Shown here: in pieces, positions 25,501 through 39,500 of the stretch
Layout: the number at the start of each line of letters is the position of its first letter
Position numbering within the stretch: position 1 is the stretch's first letter
From: Tubulanus polymorphus
Lineage: Eukaryota; Nemertea; Palaeonemertea; Tubulaniformes; Tubulanidae
Assembly (NCBI RefSeq): GCF_964204645.1
Contig: NC_134027.1
Span: 9,598,485 to 9,662,484 of the forward strand
Length of the DNA: 64,000 nucleotides
Direction: 5' to 3'
Position numbers and translations under genes: made by a program
The notes under the pieces: generated by a model
The model's input: the letters and a program-made list of their open reading frames with translations, nothing else
Told to the model about the DNA's origin: nothing
The model's database searches: none

Positions 25501-26129
25501 TAAGTCCATAATAGCTTGTCCTCTACTTCTATCTACTGTTCCCTTGTTGTAAGTAGACCACCAATCAAAATGTTGTGGATTAGAACAAGGGCCTCGGTCT
25601 TAAATGACAAGAAAAATGTCACCTCTACCTTCATAAAAAGCACTTACTTGTACTACTATCAAAAAGTGCTTTCCTCAGCCTTATTACTATGAACCCGTCA
25701 TTATCAACTGCTATACAAATGTAGTTATTCAGCGTGACCAGAGCCATTAAGCTAATATTTGCTAATTATTTTCTAAAATTACAGGTACCCGGGACTAATC
25801 ATCCGGCCTTATTCACGCAAACTTTGTTCACAAAACCGGCGCATTGGATTCATTTGCCACCACGCGATTTGTTACAGAACCAAATGTTCGATTGCGACTT
25901 TCGTTTTCAACACGTGCACCCGCTCGTCAAATGTACACTAACGCTCAGTGGCAGTAACTGTTTAATCGTGTCGTTCTCGCAACTGATGAGAGCTGTTACG
26001 CCTGGACAATTCGCCGTATTCTACAAGGATGAGGAGTGTCTTGGCAGCGCGGAGATCGTGCGCACCGGGCCATCATCGTACGTGATGAATGGATCAAAAC
26101 CGATTGAAAATCCAAACGAATTCAGTTGA
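22595..26129 (+). CDS. TRMU: Mitochondrial tRNA-specific 2-thiouridylase 1
   Basis: The enzyme adds the 2-thio group to the wobble uridine of mitochondrial tRNAs for Lys, Glu and Gln. Exons: 22595-22682, 23543-23708, 24100-24284, 24361-24533, 24656-24709, 24980-25046, 25129-25229 and 25785-26129; all phases agree, giving 392 aa (human protein about 420). The N-terminal PP-loop SGGVDS at residues 14-19 binds ATP. The two catalytic cysteines are visible: Cys103 in TPNPDILCN and Cys209 in GMCFIG. The central TGHYA and C-terminal beta-barrel blocks ([18 protein letters not shown]) are also typical. The mitochondrial presequence is very short, so a longer 5' exon is possible. Dispersed repeat copies lie in intron 1. 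Confidence 0.95.
22726..22815 (+). repeat. Dispersed ~110-bp repeat in TRMU intron 1, copy a
   Basis: Matches 10556-10684 through GTTGGTGGTAAGCT, ATAATCGGATGGGCTTATA and CGGTTACTGACT, with small deletions. Confidence 0.7.
23219..23300 (+). repeat. Dispersed ~110-bp repeat in TRMU intron 1, copy b
   Basis: More diverged copy of the same family: AAATCGGTTGGGCTTA, GTGGTTTTGACAATATCC and GACAGGTTACTG appear in the same order. Confidence 0.55.
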
Positions 26130-26170
26130 TAATACGCCAGATTAGACAATATATTAAAATTTTAAGTATC

Positions 26171-26176
26171 AATAAA
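26171..26176 (+). terminator. TRMU: AATAAA poly(A) signal of TRMU
   Basis: Canonical signal 42 bp after the TRMU stop codon. Confidence 0.7.
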
Positions 26177-28199
26177 TATTTATCATGAGCCACGAGTGAA
26201 ACTTTCCTTTTATTATTCAAAGGCTTTTCAAAGGTTTGGTTTAGTTTTACTTACTGAATTTTACTCCAGTTGAAGGCTGAAAGTAAGAAGACTAGAAGGC
26301 TGAAAGGTTGCAGATTTTAGCTAATCTTACTCAGTCGTCGAGTTGAAAATGTGTGTATCACAGATGACATGACTCTTGTCGAGTTGGGGATGAATCTATC
26401 TTGTTCATTAGCCTAATGAACCCTATAATAGGGCTCATTCAATTAGCAACGTACGCACATAGTATAATATTCTCATCAGAATGCATATGGTTATGTATGC
26501 GGGGGAGGCCGTGGTTATAAATTCTCCATACGCAGTGTTATCTTTGTCATTGAGCCATTATAACCATAATATTGCATAAGTCATTAATAAAGACAACTAT
26601 TTAATTACTGTCCGTAATTGCTTTCGTCTTCTAGTTTCATATGTCACCGGGAGACATTGAGGTTACGTTCACAATGGATAAATAGTTTTCTAAGGCTTTT
26701 GAGCAAATGCCTATGTTCGAGGCAAGCAAAGACATGAGGCTCATACGTACACGAAGGGATAGTTGCAAAAAGTATGATGTGCATAAGGTAGGGGGTTAAA
26801 AATCGGCAAGGGCATTTGTGCGTAAAGGTGTATGCACTAATTAAATGATCCCTTACAAGGCAACTTAGCAGGTGGATTTTTAGCCCTCCTTGAAACAGAA
26901 GTAATATATCAGCCAAAGAATACCGTACTACGAAATGGTTTTTTTTAAAGGTGAGCTATATTTACAAAATCAAGTTATATTAAGAAAATACAGAGTAGCA
27001 CATCATTTTCACGCAATTGGATTTTCAATTTGGACTCCCTCTGGAATACATATGTTGTGTAAGTTTTTACATATATCATAATGTCTATGATCCCATTGAC
27101 TTAAACAACGAGCAACTATCAACAGTGAGAATGAGTCACTCTGGAATATTACGTAATAATGAATACAAAATAATGCATTAATAATCATATTACTAATATC
27201 ATTGATAATAATAAAGCTTTTGCTAAAATTTGGACAATCTAGTGTTTATATTAATGATAAATGTTGCCAATTATAATTATAATATACATTTGAAATATTT
27301 GACCTACGTCGCGGGACTCCACTAAAATAAAACGGAAAAATTACAAAACATTTTGAAACAATTTGTGACAAATAAATTAACATACACACACTGGAAACAA
27401 CTGATTCAACTTTAAGGCAATTAAAGCCTTAGTTTTTAGGAATTTCATTGCTAACTAAGGCATAAAGCCAAGAAAACAATTTGGCCAGATCCAATAGCGT
27501 AGTTGACGGATGTTTGCGACAGTTCCCATCAGGGCCAAATTCTCAAAAGCCTATCGAATAATATACAGTGAAACTATCACCGCATTTGATCAAATCTAGG
27601 AAACATGTATGACAGCCATGTAGAATATGATCATAAACTGAATGATTTACATCGCCTATTGTACTGGTCCATAGATGCTACGTATCAAAATTGATTGACT
27701 ACATACCCAATAAGTAAAATTTTTGAACAAAATACTTTGACAAGACGAGAGAACATAATGCCTGTGGCAAAAAAGACATTTTTGGAAAATTTCTGTCAAA
27801 ACTAAAACAATCTAATGTTGACTGCCAGCCCATATTTTCTAAACGAAATTTCAGTTACTCGGGCACATTTCAATTGAGTACCACTGTCTCCAAAAATATA
27901 TATAAACTAGTTTTTGGTTCGATCTCAAAACAATAGATGCATTGACAACTGGTTCGCCACGCGTCCATAATTTACATCTCGTGCAGGCTGGCATTAAACG
28001 CGTTGAAGTACGGTGTCCAGGAACAGCCTTGATGATCTGGTTAGCTCTACAAATGTTCCCGTCACTCTCTATACTTAGACTAAAAGTGTGTAATAATGAA
28101 GATCAAGTCAATCCAATTCATATATAATAATAATAATCATAATTGATAATAATTCAAAACGTAAATAATGGCAGCGATAAACCTCCCGCGAAGACCGAA
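26177..28199. other. Convergent spacer between TRMU and CAPZA
   Basis: AT-rich spacer between two converging genes. The ORFs 26644-26916 (-) and 27942-28127 (+) lack recognisable domains. The segment 27930-28090 is richer in GC and looked exon-like, but I could place it in no gene. Confidence 0.5.
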
Positions 28200-31100
28200 T
28201 CAAATTTTTTGTAGTTCGCTGCCGATTTTATAGCTGATCAATTTATTCCAGTCGATTTTCGTTCGAGTGATAGGAAGTTGTCGCCGCAGTGCTTTAAACG
28301 TTGTTTCGGCCATTGATTGGTAGTTCTCGTTGATTGCCGACTGAAAAACAAAAGCAACACATTCAACTGCAAACTAGGGTTGGTTAACAGGGGGATTTAA
28401 GGGGGGGGGGGTGTACCCCGAAACAGGGCATATCCTAATTACAAGGGCGTTCAGAAAGAAACTCATCAGGCAACACATAATTTATTTTTGAGAATACAAG
28501 AACAAGCTTATGAATATCACCTTTTTTAAGTATCAGTTCAATATTTATCATTTCTCCCTAAAATTTTAGGGCATTTCGACATGTGGCGAAGGCCGTGCGC
28601 ACCCCCTGAATCTGCCCCTGGTTGAGATTTGACCATTATTCCATATTTCACTGAGCTGATTCAATGATCAGGGAAATTGATACAGTCTCTACACGGAATT
28701 CTTTAATACAAATGGTACAACGCGACCAACCCGGGTTCCTTATTCGAAAAAGTTCTTTTCGATTTTAACGCATCACAAATAACAAAGTGATTAACAAATC
28801 AATACCTGGTAATCGCTTTCTGCATCAGCAACAATTTTACAAATTTCTGTAGCTGCCTGAGTCTCGCTCTGAAATAAAGAAATAGTAAAATAGTATGTCA
28901 ACGCAGACAGACAAACCGGCTTTATCCAGATAATCTTAGGCCAAAAAAAAGATGTCTTGTTTCTCATGATTTTGAAATCCCGCCCGCATCGGAAAAATCA
29001 TCGGCAAATTAGCGATAAAAATTAAGTCCGCCCTCCCGCATCATAGCTCGAAAATAAATTTGTTTTTTATAGAAATTAAAATCCGCCCGCCCGCATTGAT
29101 ATAATACGCATATCGTCATCTTTTTATCATTTTATTTCTCTATGAACGTATCGAGAAAAGTTGATCGTATAAATATCATCGGCACCACACTGGTGACTCG
29201 AACCCATATCAACGCAGTCGGTTACCGTAGGCCTAAATGACAAATGCCAAGGTCGATGTGGAGCTTGATTTCTGGCGTGATTCTTATTTCGAAGCGATTT
29301 CTCTTGGTAAAATAAAAAAAACTACCTCCCGCATCTGAAGAGAATATGTCAGAGGGATATTTTTATTGATATAATAAAAATAAAAAGACACCTCCCGCAT
29401 CTCCAAAAAAAATTCAAACAGTTCTTTTTATTTCTACTTTTTTTTTTTAAATACATAAAAATAAAAACCCCCGCTCTCGTCATGGTAAAAAACAAAAGTG
29501 TGATGAGAAACAAGGCATCTTTTCTTTTGGCCTTAGTGGTATCATGTAATCATAACGAATCTACCTGAAATAATGATCATTAAAATGAGATTGAATAGGT
29601 TTCAGACTCTCACTAGAGGACATCATTATCTATTCTAATTCACCACATAAGAGTGTGTCTATTCTACTAAGATATTCTCGCATGATCGATTTGGCTTGGC
29701 ATCAAATCAATCAAGACATGGCGTCTATATAGCGGGATTTTTCGTTATTTTGTCATCCCTAGTTATGGATTTGATGCAGTTTTCTATCAACGATGTCCTT
29801 CGTAAACTTACCTTGATTACCAACGGCTCTTTGATGTCCTTTGAACTGACTAATTGCACGTTGCCATCTTCATAATAATGGACCTATAACGCCATAACAG
29901 AAATTGAACATTATCCATTTACAGTTACCGACGTGTAACTGCGATAGATTTTTTAAATCTTTCTGACTTAAGATTGTACCTGAATTTTAAGTAAACCTTT
30001 CAGTTCAGCAGTGCCACCAGATTTGGGGAATGTCACAGTCCACGTCGATCGCCATCGGCCATTCCTAGAAATAACAACAGCGCATAATTCACGCTCTAAG
30101 TAAATTTCACATAATTTACTCACTCGAGTTTGATTCTAATCATCCTTTTACATTTTGTGACGACGCAATTCATTCTTACCAAAAATTTTGGGGCGAAAAT
30201 TGATGGCTCTCGATGCAAACGTTTAACGTTATGTTACCACCCGACGAACTACCGAACACCGCGTAGCAGCCCTGTTTGTAGTGATCCGGTACGTATTGTG
30301 ATAGTGCGGAGTCTAATGCCGATCGCCAGCCCTCGGACGCGTTGTCGATATTAACCGGTTCGCAGTTAGAAGCTTCTTTACGTAGATGGTCATAACTGAA
30401 TATATAAAATATATATATCAACGTTTATAATCTGTAAGACTTGCAGACGGTTCTACCAATCTCAATGTCATTAATGTTACACGTCATTAGGAAAATTTAG
30501 AAGAATGACATAAGTTATGCCAAATTCTTAGAGTTTTTAAGTATGCTGCACAGTAAGCTTCGAATCTTCGAAAACCTTATTGATAAACTATGATAAAAGA
30601 GAACTGGGCTTTGAAATTTAGTGTGGTAGTCATCAATCATTGTATAAATTAACTAATGCAATGGCTATAAATGTGTGTGAAAATATTTGCAGGGGGCCAA
30701 TCGGAGGCAAACGAAACTTCAGCCAGTCAGTGAGCAGGAATTCTCATTATAGACTATCACTGATGCAGTCACAATGGACCAGTTAGTAGAGCACTACACT
30801 TGCACCTATTAAACCAGAAGTTTAAGAGTCTTGTTCGCCTCTAATAGTTCTGGTCTCCAAGGATACACGTTATTGAAGTTCATATGGTTGCCTAGATAGT
30901 TTCTAAATTGTCCGACTAAATTCCATGGCAAATAAATCAAAGTTTGAAATTCTGGGCTAAAAAAATCATGTGTGGTTTTCACGGGTATTGCTCTAGTATA
31001 CATTATTCAGAATAAACATTGTTTAAGCATTAACGACGTTCAAACCTTGCAATACAGTCGCAAAGAATTTACACGTTTCGGTCTTTTTCAAAGAACGCCT

Positions 31101-32654
31101 CGTGTTCTATGTTTATTGCCAATGACATTGAAATATATTCAATTCAAACTGACCTGAATTTTTGCTTTGTCCTGGGGTCGAAGAAAGTCCCATCTCCCAG
31201 ATCGTTGTATTGTGTTATCAACACCTGTAAAGATAGAAAAGTATTTGTTCTATGACAGCACCAAATCACCGGACTGCCAGAGTGGCGTAGGAATGTTAAC
31301 ACGACATGAAATTACAATTTCATTTTCAGAATACATCAAAATTACCTGTTTATCGGACCCTGGAATTTTGCATGGCACGTATTGATCCTTGTTATACTGC
31401 GCGAAAGCACTACAAATAAATAAAATTAATTTTACACTTCTTCGAAGTTATTTCTAGGGGCACATAATCTATTCGATAGCAGGATTTCATAGGACTGTCA
31501 CAGAGCTCTGATACAAGCTATCAGTGTTGAATCCTTGTGAAGATATCACGACGAAGTTGCAAAGTACTGTATGACACTAGTTCTAACTAGGTATTGTCTA
31601 TGGAAGAGTAGACCCTGTAATCAATATATTCAATCAGCCAATCCTTTCATGATAGAATTTTCACTTCTCTATTTTCACGCCTCTAATTTGAACATATAGC
31701 TTTTATCATTAAATCGAAGGCTTTCATTGTAACCCAACTGTATATTCCAATACGTATAGTCTAGTCATGAATTACCTGGAAGCCTCTTCTTTCAAAAGCT
31801 TGTCATTGCTAAGAAGAATTCTGACGTCATTGAATACTTCATTGAACTCGCCCGGTGGAGCGCGCAGAATAAAATCAGATGCTATCCTCACCTAAAACAC
31901 AAAATGCATAAATAGGTTTCAATCAAATAAGAATACTGAAGTTAGGCCATCCTGACTATAGTAGAGCCTGTTATAACTCGGATAAACCATTCCAAATGAA
32001 CTTTAATGTCCTTGGTTAGTCAGTAACCTGGGTCCAGTTCCACAGTTCCGAGTTAACATTTAACTCTTGAGTTAAATCACTGAAAATGAACTAACTTTAA
32101 CTCACAACTGTGGAAAGAAATAAACAAAAACGAACAAAATGGCGGTCTTTTCTCGTCGATTTAAAGCTCAATTTTTCGAGAATATTCATCAATCCTTCTA
32201 AACAGTGTAAAATGGATATAAAAACGATGATTCATCTGGAATGCACAACTCTGTTGATTCGATTAAGACCAATTTGAGGTATGCACACCCAAAATTAAGC
32301 GAAATATCCCAAAAAGATCGTGGACAATCCAAAATAAATAGACTGGCAGCAACACTTTTTAGGAAAAAATTATTAATTTCCGGGTTATTCTAGTACCTAG
32401 CCGTTGTTCCTGGAACAAGGGGAAGCCTAAACCTACTCATTTGTCTGGTTACAAAAATCCAGCAGAATACACTTCCGGGTTTGTTTGATCTTACAACAAC
32501 GTCGAGCTTTTTAAAAAGAGCAGGAATAGGATAGGAATAGAATCGAAGAAATGGGATTCTCAGAAATATCGATGATATCGAAATCAAGCTCTCAGTTGAA
32601 ATGTTGAACTGTTACCTGTTCAGCTTCAGAAATTGGTTCATCGTAATCTGTCAT
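28200..32654 (-). CDS. CAPZA: F-actin-capping protein subunit alpha
   Basis: The alpha/beta CapZ heterodimer binds the barbed ends of actin filaments and blocks subunit exchange; it is also part of dynactin. Minus-strand exons: 32654-32616, 31891-31776, 31409-31346, 31224-31154, 30395-30180, 30064-29980, 29883-29812, 28868-28806 and 28340-28200. All borders are GT/AG and phases close exactly to 288 aa (human alpha-1 and alpha-2 are 286). Signature text includes [29 protein letters not shown] and the C-terminal tentacle region [20 protein letters not shown]. Vertebrates have several alpha paralogues, so I leave the number off. It lies head to head with importin-4. Confidence 0.96.
28401..28411. 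repeat. G11 homopolymer in CAPZA intron 8
   Basis: An uninterrupted run of eleven G lies about 60 bp upstream (in transcript sense) of the last CAPZA exon. Around 28975-29480 the same gene has scattered CCTCCCGCATC-type pieces that look like a degenerate low-complexity repeat. Confidence 0.8.
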
Positions 32655-33590
32655 TTTCGTGTTTCCTAGTGCGTAGACACGCCTAAATAAAGTAAGCAAC
32701 CACTTTTTCAACAGTGGATGGCTCCGATATATATCCGAATCGCGATAGCCATTTACGCAATTAGGGCGGCTCCAACTGACAAAAATCAGATGCAAATCTT
32801 TATTGCGCCTTATTTGTACGAACACGCATTGGTTAAGGGTTATTAAGTAGCACGAAATAACAAAACTATAACAGCAATTAAATAGCATGCAAGACAAAGA
32901 TAAGTGGGGAAGTTTAAGATAAGTGGGGAAAAAAGAAAATTAAAAGATACACGTATAAAATTCAATACTCCCGAAAAGAACGGCTCCATTTCAACCAATA
33001 CATAGTTAAAATTTGATGCGAGAAAGGATAACTTTTCTCGTCGATATTTTCACCCAGCACTGGCAGTGGTTGTCTCCACCAGTGATCTCCGTCGCTCTTA
33101 CGATCCTAGCGTAACCAACTGTGGTACATCAGACACTAAGATTCTTGGTGAAGTCGATATTATGAATAATCGGTGCCTACGGAGACGTCAGCCCTAGTGA
33201 TTTCAAATGTAATCAAATATTGATTGAATTACACCGAGCGCCGGGACAGATTTTTCACCTACGTATTGACCGAACAAACCTGCATTGCGGACGATCGTGA
33301 TCTCTAGAGAGTGACATCGTATCTCCGTTTTTAATTTTTTGAAAAATGATGCGGCTTCCCTTACGGATCAGTACTATAATTATCCGCAGGCTCCAATCAA
33401 TCTTACGTTTTTGTGCCGGCAATGGAGTTACTATCATTCTGCTAATTATAAGATATTTTAAGAATCAGCACCATCAAACCGTAAATTTCTCCAAAACTGT
33501 TAGGTCCCGCACATGGTGCATCGGACCTAGTGCTTGCAACTGAAGGTAGGATCAATAAACACGCCAAATTTGAATTCGCATTTATCCAAC
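32655..33590. promoter_or_regulatory. Divergent promoter region CAPZA / IPO4
   Basis: The two start codons (32654 minus, 33591 plus) are 936 bp apart and point away from each other, so both core promoters and both 5' untranslated regions lie here. I could not pick out a TATA box. The ORFs inside are not supported as genes. Confidence 0.6.
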
Positions 33591-36500
33591 ATGGCAGCCT
33601 CCTTGGAAAACGTGCTGAAACAACTTTTAATACCGAATAATTCAATTATCCAACAGGTAGGCAGTTATTTTTGTTAATATGATCGTTGAATTGTAATTAT
33701 GTCAATCTTGGAATTAAGATTGTTTTCACCATTGCAATATATGTTGTGGGTGTAATTGAGAATTATGTTAAAAAAGACCCAAGAAGTACCGGTGGTAACC
33801 AGACCACAGTCCAGTCAGGAACACTTTCCAAAAAAGGCTTATTCTGCCAATTTCGGCGTTTTCCGCCAATAACGGCAGAATCAGCCATTTATGGATTACT
33901 CAGTTTTAAACTGCTTCTGCCAATTTAGCCGAAATCGGTGTTTTCTGCCATTTTTGGCTTGTTCTTAAAAACGCCATTTCCGCCGTTTTCAGCTGTTACA
34001 GTTTTTAAAACTATATCGCCAGAAACGACGTTTTTAGCTTAGATAGTTTTACAGGTGCTATTTATAGTGCTTAGTTCGATGGGAGTCCTTATTATGACAT
34101 CATCGCTTTCCTGCTGGCATACATTTGTATATTTTCGCCGAAAAATTAATCTCATTGATCCATTCCAGGCTTCAAGAAAGAATTAAATATAAATGTACGG
34201 GTTTCCGATGGCAAATGTATTTGAATTCTGTTCTTTCTGTATACCTGTATTCTATGTAATAAATATATACATACATGTATCCCAAATTGTTTCGAAAATG
34301 TTTGTTGTATTTTGAAATGAGTCTAGATACAGCTGTATTGATTTTGAGTTGTAACGTCATCGGCCACCAATTCATTCAATCACTATCCATCACAAGTCCA
34401 ATTAGCTTGGAGGCATCAAAGATCTTAATTACCTTCAATTAACCAACACCATGCAGTCCAATATATCCCTCAACCATTCTATGCTTTATTAGGCAAGATA
34501 AGACCATGGGCAAAACTTAAAACTAGATTTTTGATACACTAGTTTATACGTCCATGATTGATTTGTCTTATGAGAATGATAATTATAATAATAATAATAA
34601 TTTTATTTTTAACATATAATATTGACACATCCGTTCAACTCAGCAAATTAATTATTTTATTCCGAAAAAAGTACAGTGGAGACACTAGGGAAAACGTCTA
34701 AGTGGGTGGGGGAATCCTCATATATAACAAGTGGACTGCCAATAATGGCTTTAATAATAGTTTATGATTATAAAACTAACTACGCCAAAAACGGCGGAAT
34801 ACGCCAGAAATGATGAATGTTTTTATGTGTACCCATGGCAACGTTTACTTGAAAACTTTATAATAATTTTTAAAACTAGTTCCCAAATTTATTTTTAACA
34901 AAAATCATGATTAATAAACTTGTTTCATGCTGTAGTAGTTTTGAGAGTTTTCCCGGAGTTTTTGGGCTTCATATGACGTAATCATTTAGAAAAACGTAAA
35001 TTTGACCACTTTACCTAGCTCAAAAATTTCCATCCTAGCGTCATATGAAAGCTTATCGTCTGCTCGAGATTATAACGTAATCGGCAACATGCGCTAATTG
35101 GACCGGAAGTGCGCAAAAAACTTTGAAGCAAAACTCGAAACTTAGTGAGCTGAAACTGGCTGATTAAGCCATAAACGACTGAAAGTTTCAAAACTGAGTG
35201 ATCCATAAACGGCTGATTCTGCCGTAATTGGCGGAAAACGCCGAAATTGGCAGAATAAGCCGTTTTTGGAAAGTGTTCCTGACTGATAACGACGTGTAAC
35301 TGTAATTTATCCATTTATCACTCACGAATTTGAGCGTAGACGTAGTGCAGACAGTACTGTGACAATAACTTAGTTCTCTCTTTATTGAACATGGATGTAG
35401 GCCTATTGCAACATAGCAAACATCTATTCAATCGTTTGTGGTTTAATACAAGAATCTGGCTGTCTACAGCATAGAGGATGGGGGCCTAGCGCATCTCGGT
35501 AGTCGGGGCTCCAAAATTGATTGAAGATTCGAACCAGTAGCCTAGGTACCACCTATAGACATCAATTATGCTGTAATCCTGGGTGTGGATTTCAGGCTCC
35601 TCAGGTCCTTACCAGGTATTAGGCTATAGACGACATCCCATAGTTTTTAATTGCATTTCGGCCTCCAAATTATAACCCAGCATTCTAATGATTTCAGGCT
35701 ACCCAGCAGATCAAGGAGGCTTTTAAAGATCCATCCGTTGTACCTGCCCTTACTGAAGTACTTGCCACATCAGCAGATCCACAGGTATACCTACTAAGCC
35801 CATGTAACTGATAATATACCAACTTAATAAATTGTTATTTTACAAGCTTTTTAAGATGTGAATGGTAAGATGAATTTTCTTATTTTTAGGTACGCAATTA
35901 TGCAGGGGTTCTTTTACGAAGGAAAATTGCGAAACAGAAACAGTGGAAGGCATTATCTCAAGAAATAAGGCATACGTAAGTTTTCGCTCATCTTCATTCA
36001 TTTTAATGTTCATCTAAATTTTCAATCTCGTGATTTGCAAAAAGTTAGTTTTTTCATTTGAATCAAATTCATCTCAATTTTTCTCTCCTCTTAATTTTTT
36101 CTGCAGGCCTTTATTATTTGAAAAAATATTCAAATAATTAGAAAAAAGTTTATTTTTATTTTTTTCTCTCTGCCCTCCCACTTTTTTCTTGAAAAAAACC
36201 ATACTCCAAGTAATTTAAAAAAGACCTGATAGTTTTTATGTGAAATTTTTGTCAATGAATATATTATTCTTCATTAATTAAAGCATTTTTTATACATTCC
36301 AGTATTAAACAGAACATTCTACAGGTCCTTATTCAAGAAAATGAGTAAGTTGTGGATCAGTCAACCCTTTTTCAGTCATTCATCCGGACCGAAGATCTTG
36401 TGTATGTTACATCTTTTTTCAGGAAACAAGTACGAAATTCGATAGCGCAAGTGATCGGAACTGTCGCTAAACATGAGCTCGACGAAAGCCAATGGCCGGA

Positions 36501-39500
36501 ATTATTTCAGTTCATCAATCAGTATGTCGGGTGCAGTGAAAATCCTCTTTATCGAGAGGTATGGTATGCTTGATTAAGAAAATTCTGCCTGTTGTGTGGT
36601 TAATTTGGGTTTTACTGATGAGCATAACCCTGTATTCGTTTTTGATTTGTTTAGCTCGGCATGTTCGTATTGAGCAAGGTAACAGGAGTCGCCGATGATA
36701 AACTGAAGCCCCAGTTGATACATCTAGCAACTTTGTTTTCAAAAACACTAGAGGATAGCCAGAACCCAATGGTTCCGTACTACTCTGTTTTGTAAGTTAT
36801 CGATTTATACTTCCAGTAACTTGAAGCTAACTGATTCTCCTAGTCCATAATGTATAATGATGTTTTGGCTACTTTTTTCATGTTTATAATGTGAACTTCG
36901 AATATTTCAAACAGGGCATTGACACATTTGGTTGCTAATGTCGGAACTGAAGAGGTGGTATGTATTTGGGAATCGGATCAAAATGATTTTTGCACTTTCC
37001 CTAGCAGTCAGGAAATGAATCGGCTGATTTTTTTTTCTTTTGATTTTCTAGGGCAAATATCAAGTATTGATACCAAAAGTTTTGCAAGTTATCGCGCATT
37101 TGCTTCATACTGACGAGGTATGCAGTAATGATGAATTTATCAAGTTTGATTATTACTACAGTACCCTACACTGTGCATTTCCTTATTACAACATACCGAT
37201 ACTGTATGCGTACTATTTTGTTCAATCATGAGATAAAAAACGTCCGTACTGATATGTGCATGTAATATATAGATAGATGGTTATTGTGAAGAAGAAAGAA
37301 AGGTAGCTGTTCGGGCTTTCTCTTTAGTGTGGTCTCCACACGGACATTTCTGTTAGAATATTATAGTTTTCATGTTTTCGTTCATATTTCTTGTTGTATC
37401 GTGCCTCATTTCCTATTGCTACTGTTTTTACCGATGTCGATATGCCTGTAAGTTATACTGTAACATTTCCATTTAGCTCTTTTCAAATTGCAGGATAAAG
37501 CGTGCGAGGCATTGGAGTTGTTCGATGAACTTATCGAATGCGACGTCTCTATCGTCGGACCGCATGTGAAAACGATCGTTGAATTTTGCATCCAGGTAGG
37601 GCTCTGGGACCCGAACAAATGTGTGTTCAAACTTAAAAAATTATTTTGCTTGATCCTAGTGATTGTAAGTGCTGAGACACGTGATTCCGTCGTTTATTTT
37701 CAGATTTCTGTCAATGCTCAATATGGGGACAATATACGCGTCAAGGCGATGTCATTTATGTGCTGGTTAACAAGATTGAAGAAAAAGGTAGAATATTTGG
37801 AAAAAATTTTTTTCATGTTTTGAAAAATATAGAACTTCCATGTCGGCAAAAAGCCATAACTATTATTATAATAGTTATGGCAATTAGCAAGTACATGTAG
37901 CTAGATTGAAATTTATTTGATTTACATAAATTTCAATCTAGCTACATGTACTTGCTAATTGGTGTCGATTACATCAAATCGGACAAATACTGGGCACAGT
38001 ATTTTGTAATTGCTTTAAAACTTCGATAATATGCAAAATTTGTATAGTATACACGTTTTTCTCTAAATTGTAGGCGATTTTAAAACACAAACTTGTTTCG
38101 CCAATTATAGAAGCAGTTTTCCCTGTTATGTGTTGTCCACCTGTAGATAATGCTGATGATGACGATGATGATGATGACGATGATGAAGAGGGTGCTGCCA
38201 GTTACGCTGCTCAGGTAAGAACTTTTGAATAATAAAGCCCTGATATGAAAAACCAGGATCTGTAGAGTGATTATTAGTAACTGTTAATTACACTTCATGT
38301 CACACTTCCAGGTGCTTGATACGCTTGCATTGCATATTCCGCCAGAAAAAGTTCTGCCAAAAGTGGTAAGTGCAGAATTAGAATGATTGAAATTTTGTTG
38401 TGATATTTTACGCTGTGAAATAACCGTATCATATATGATATTAGCTACACCTTGTGCAACCGGCATTGGTACATTCAGACCCATACCATCGGAAAGCTGC
38501 ATACCTGGCAATGGCAGTCATGGCAGAAGGCTGTTCTGAAAATATCCGCAACAAGTGAGCCCGGTTACTATTTTTGTAGAGAAATGTATGGTGATGCGTT
38601 GATTCCGATCTAAATTGGCTTAATGCTTCTTTACAATAGATATCTGACCACAGTTGTCCAGTGCTTGCACAGAGGAATGCAGGACCCCAGTCAACTGGTG
38701 CAAGAAGCAGCTCTCTTCTCTTTAGGACAATTTTCCGAGCATTTAGAGGTATATAAATGATGTTAAGTTGAAATGTTACTGCAATGGTCTGCACTTGTTC
38801 ACTTTGTTGTCCTAATCTGTGCATTATTGTGATCTTTAGCCGGATATTTGTAAGTTTGCGCCTGAAATTTTGCCACTGTTGTTTGCAAGTCTTGAGCAGC
38901 CGCGGGCGTTGGAAAAAAAACAGAGCATATCTATATTGAGCAAAACGTACTACGCGTTAGAAATGTTCTGCGAAAATATGGGTAAGTCGAAGATTGAGTT
39001 AGATTTACACGAGATGAGTTCGAACAAAATTTTGAATCCCGATATCATTTTCGATTCATATCGTTCAAAATTTTAATGGTTTATTTCCTTATGTAGGTAA
39101 AGATATCTTGCCATATCTGTCAAAACTGATGGAACGACTGCTGTTGAACTTATCACCAGACGGTTCTAAGCGCATTATTGAGTTAACAATCAGTGCCATT
39201 GCTGCAATCTGTAAGTGAACTTCGAAATCATATTCTGAATTTCGTATGGGGTGAGATAATACACACTCCTCTGTGTATCACATAATTAATACACATTTAT
39301 ATTCACATGAAAGAATGATATTTCAGCTAATGCTGCCAAGACAGATTTCCTGCCATATTTTACCGCGACAGTTGAAAAGTTGAAGGTTTTTCTCATGGTT
39401 CCGCATTCGGACGAATATTTACCGCTCAAAATACAAGCAATTGGTAGGTGTTGATGTTCACAAAAATAATGGGTCTACACCCAGAAGTAGATGACTGCAA

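Noticed and set aside
29185-29235. tRNA-like B-box-type text (GACTCGAACCC)
   Set aside because: No cloverleaf could be drawn around it; at most a fragment of a tRNA-derived SINE.
37881-37961. miRNA precursor in IPO4 intron 10
   Set aside because: The stem is perfectly paired and its loop only 9 nt; animal pre-miRNAs nearly always have mismatches. Kept as a fold-back instead.
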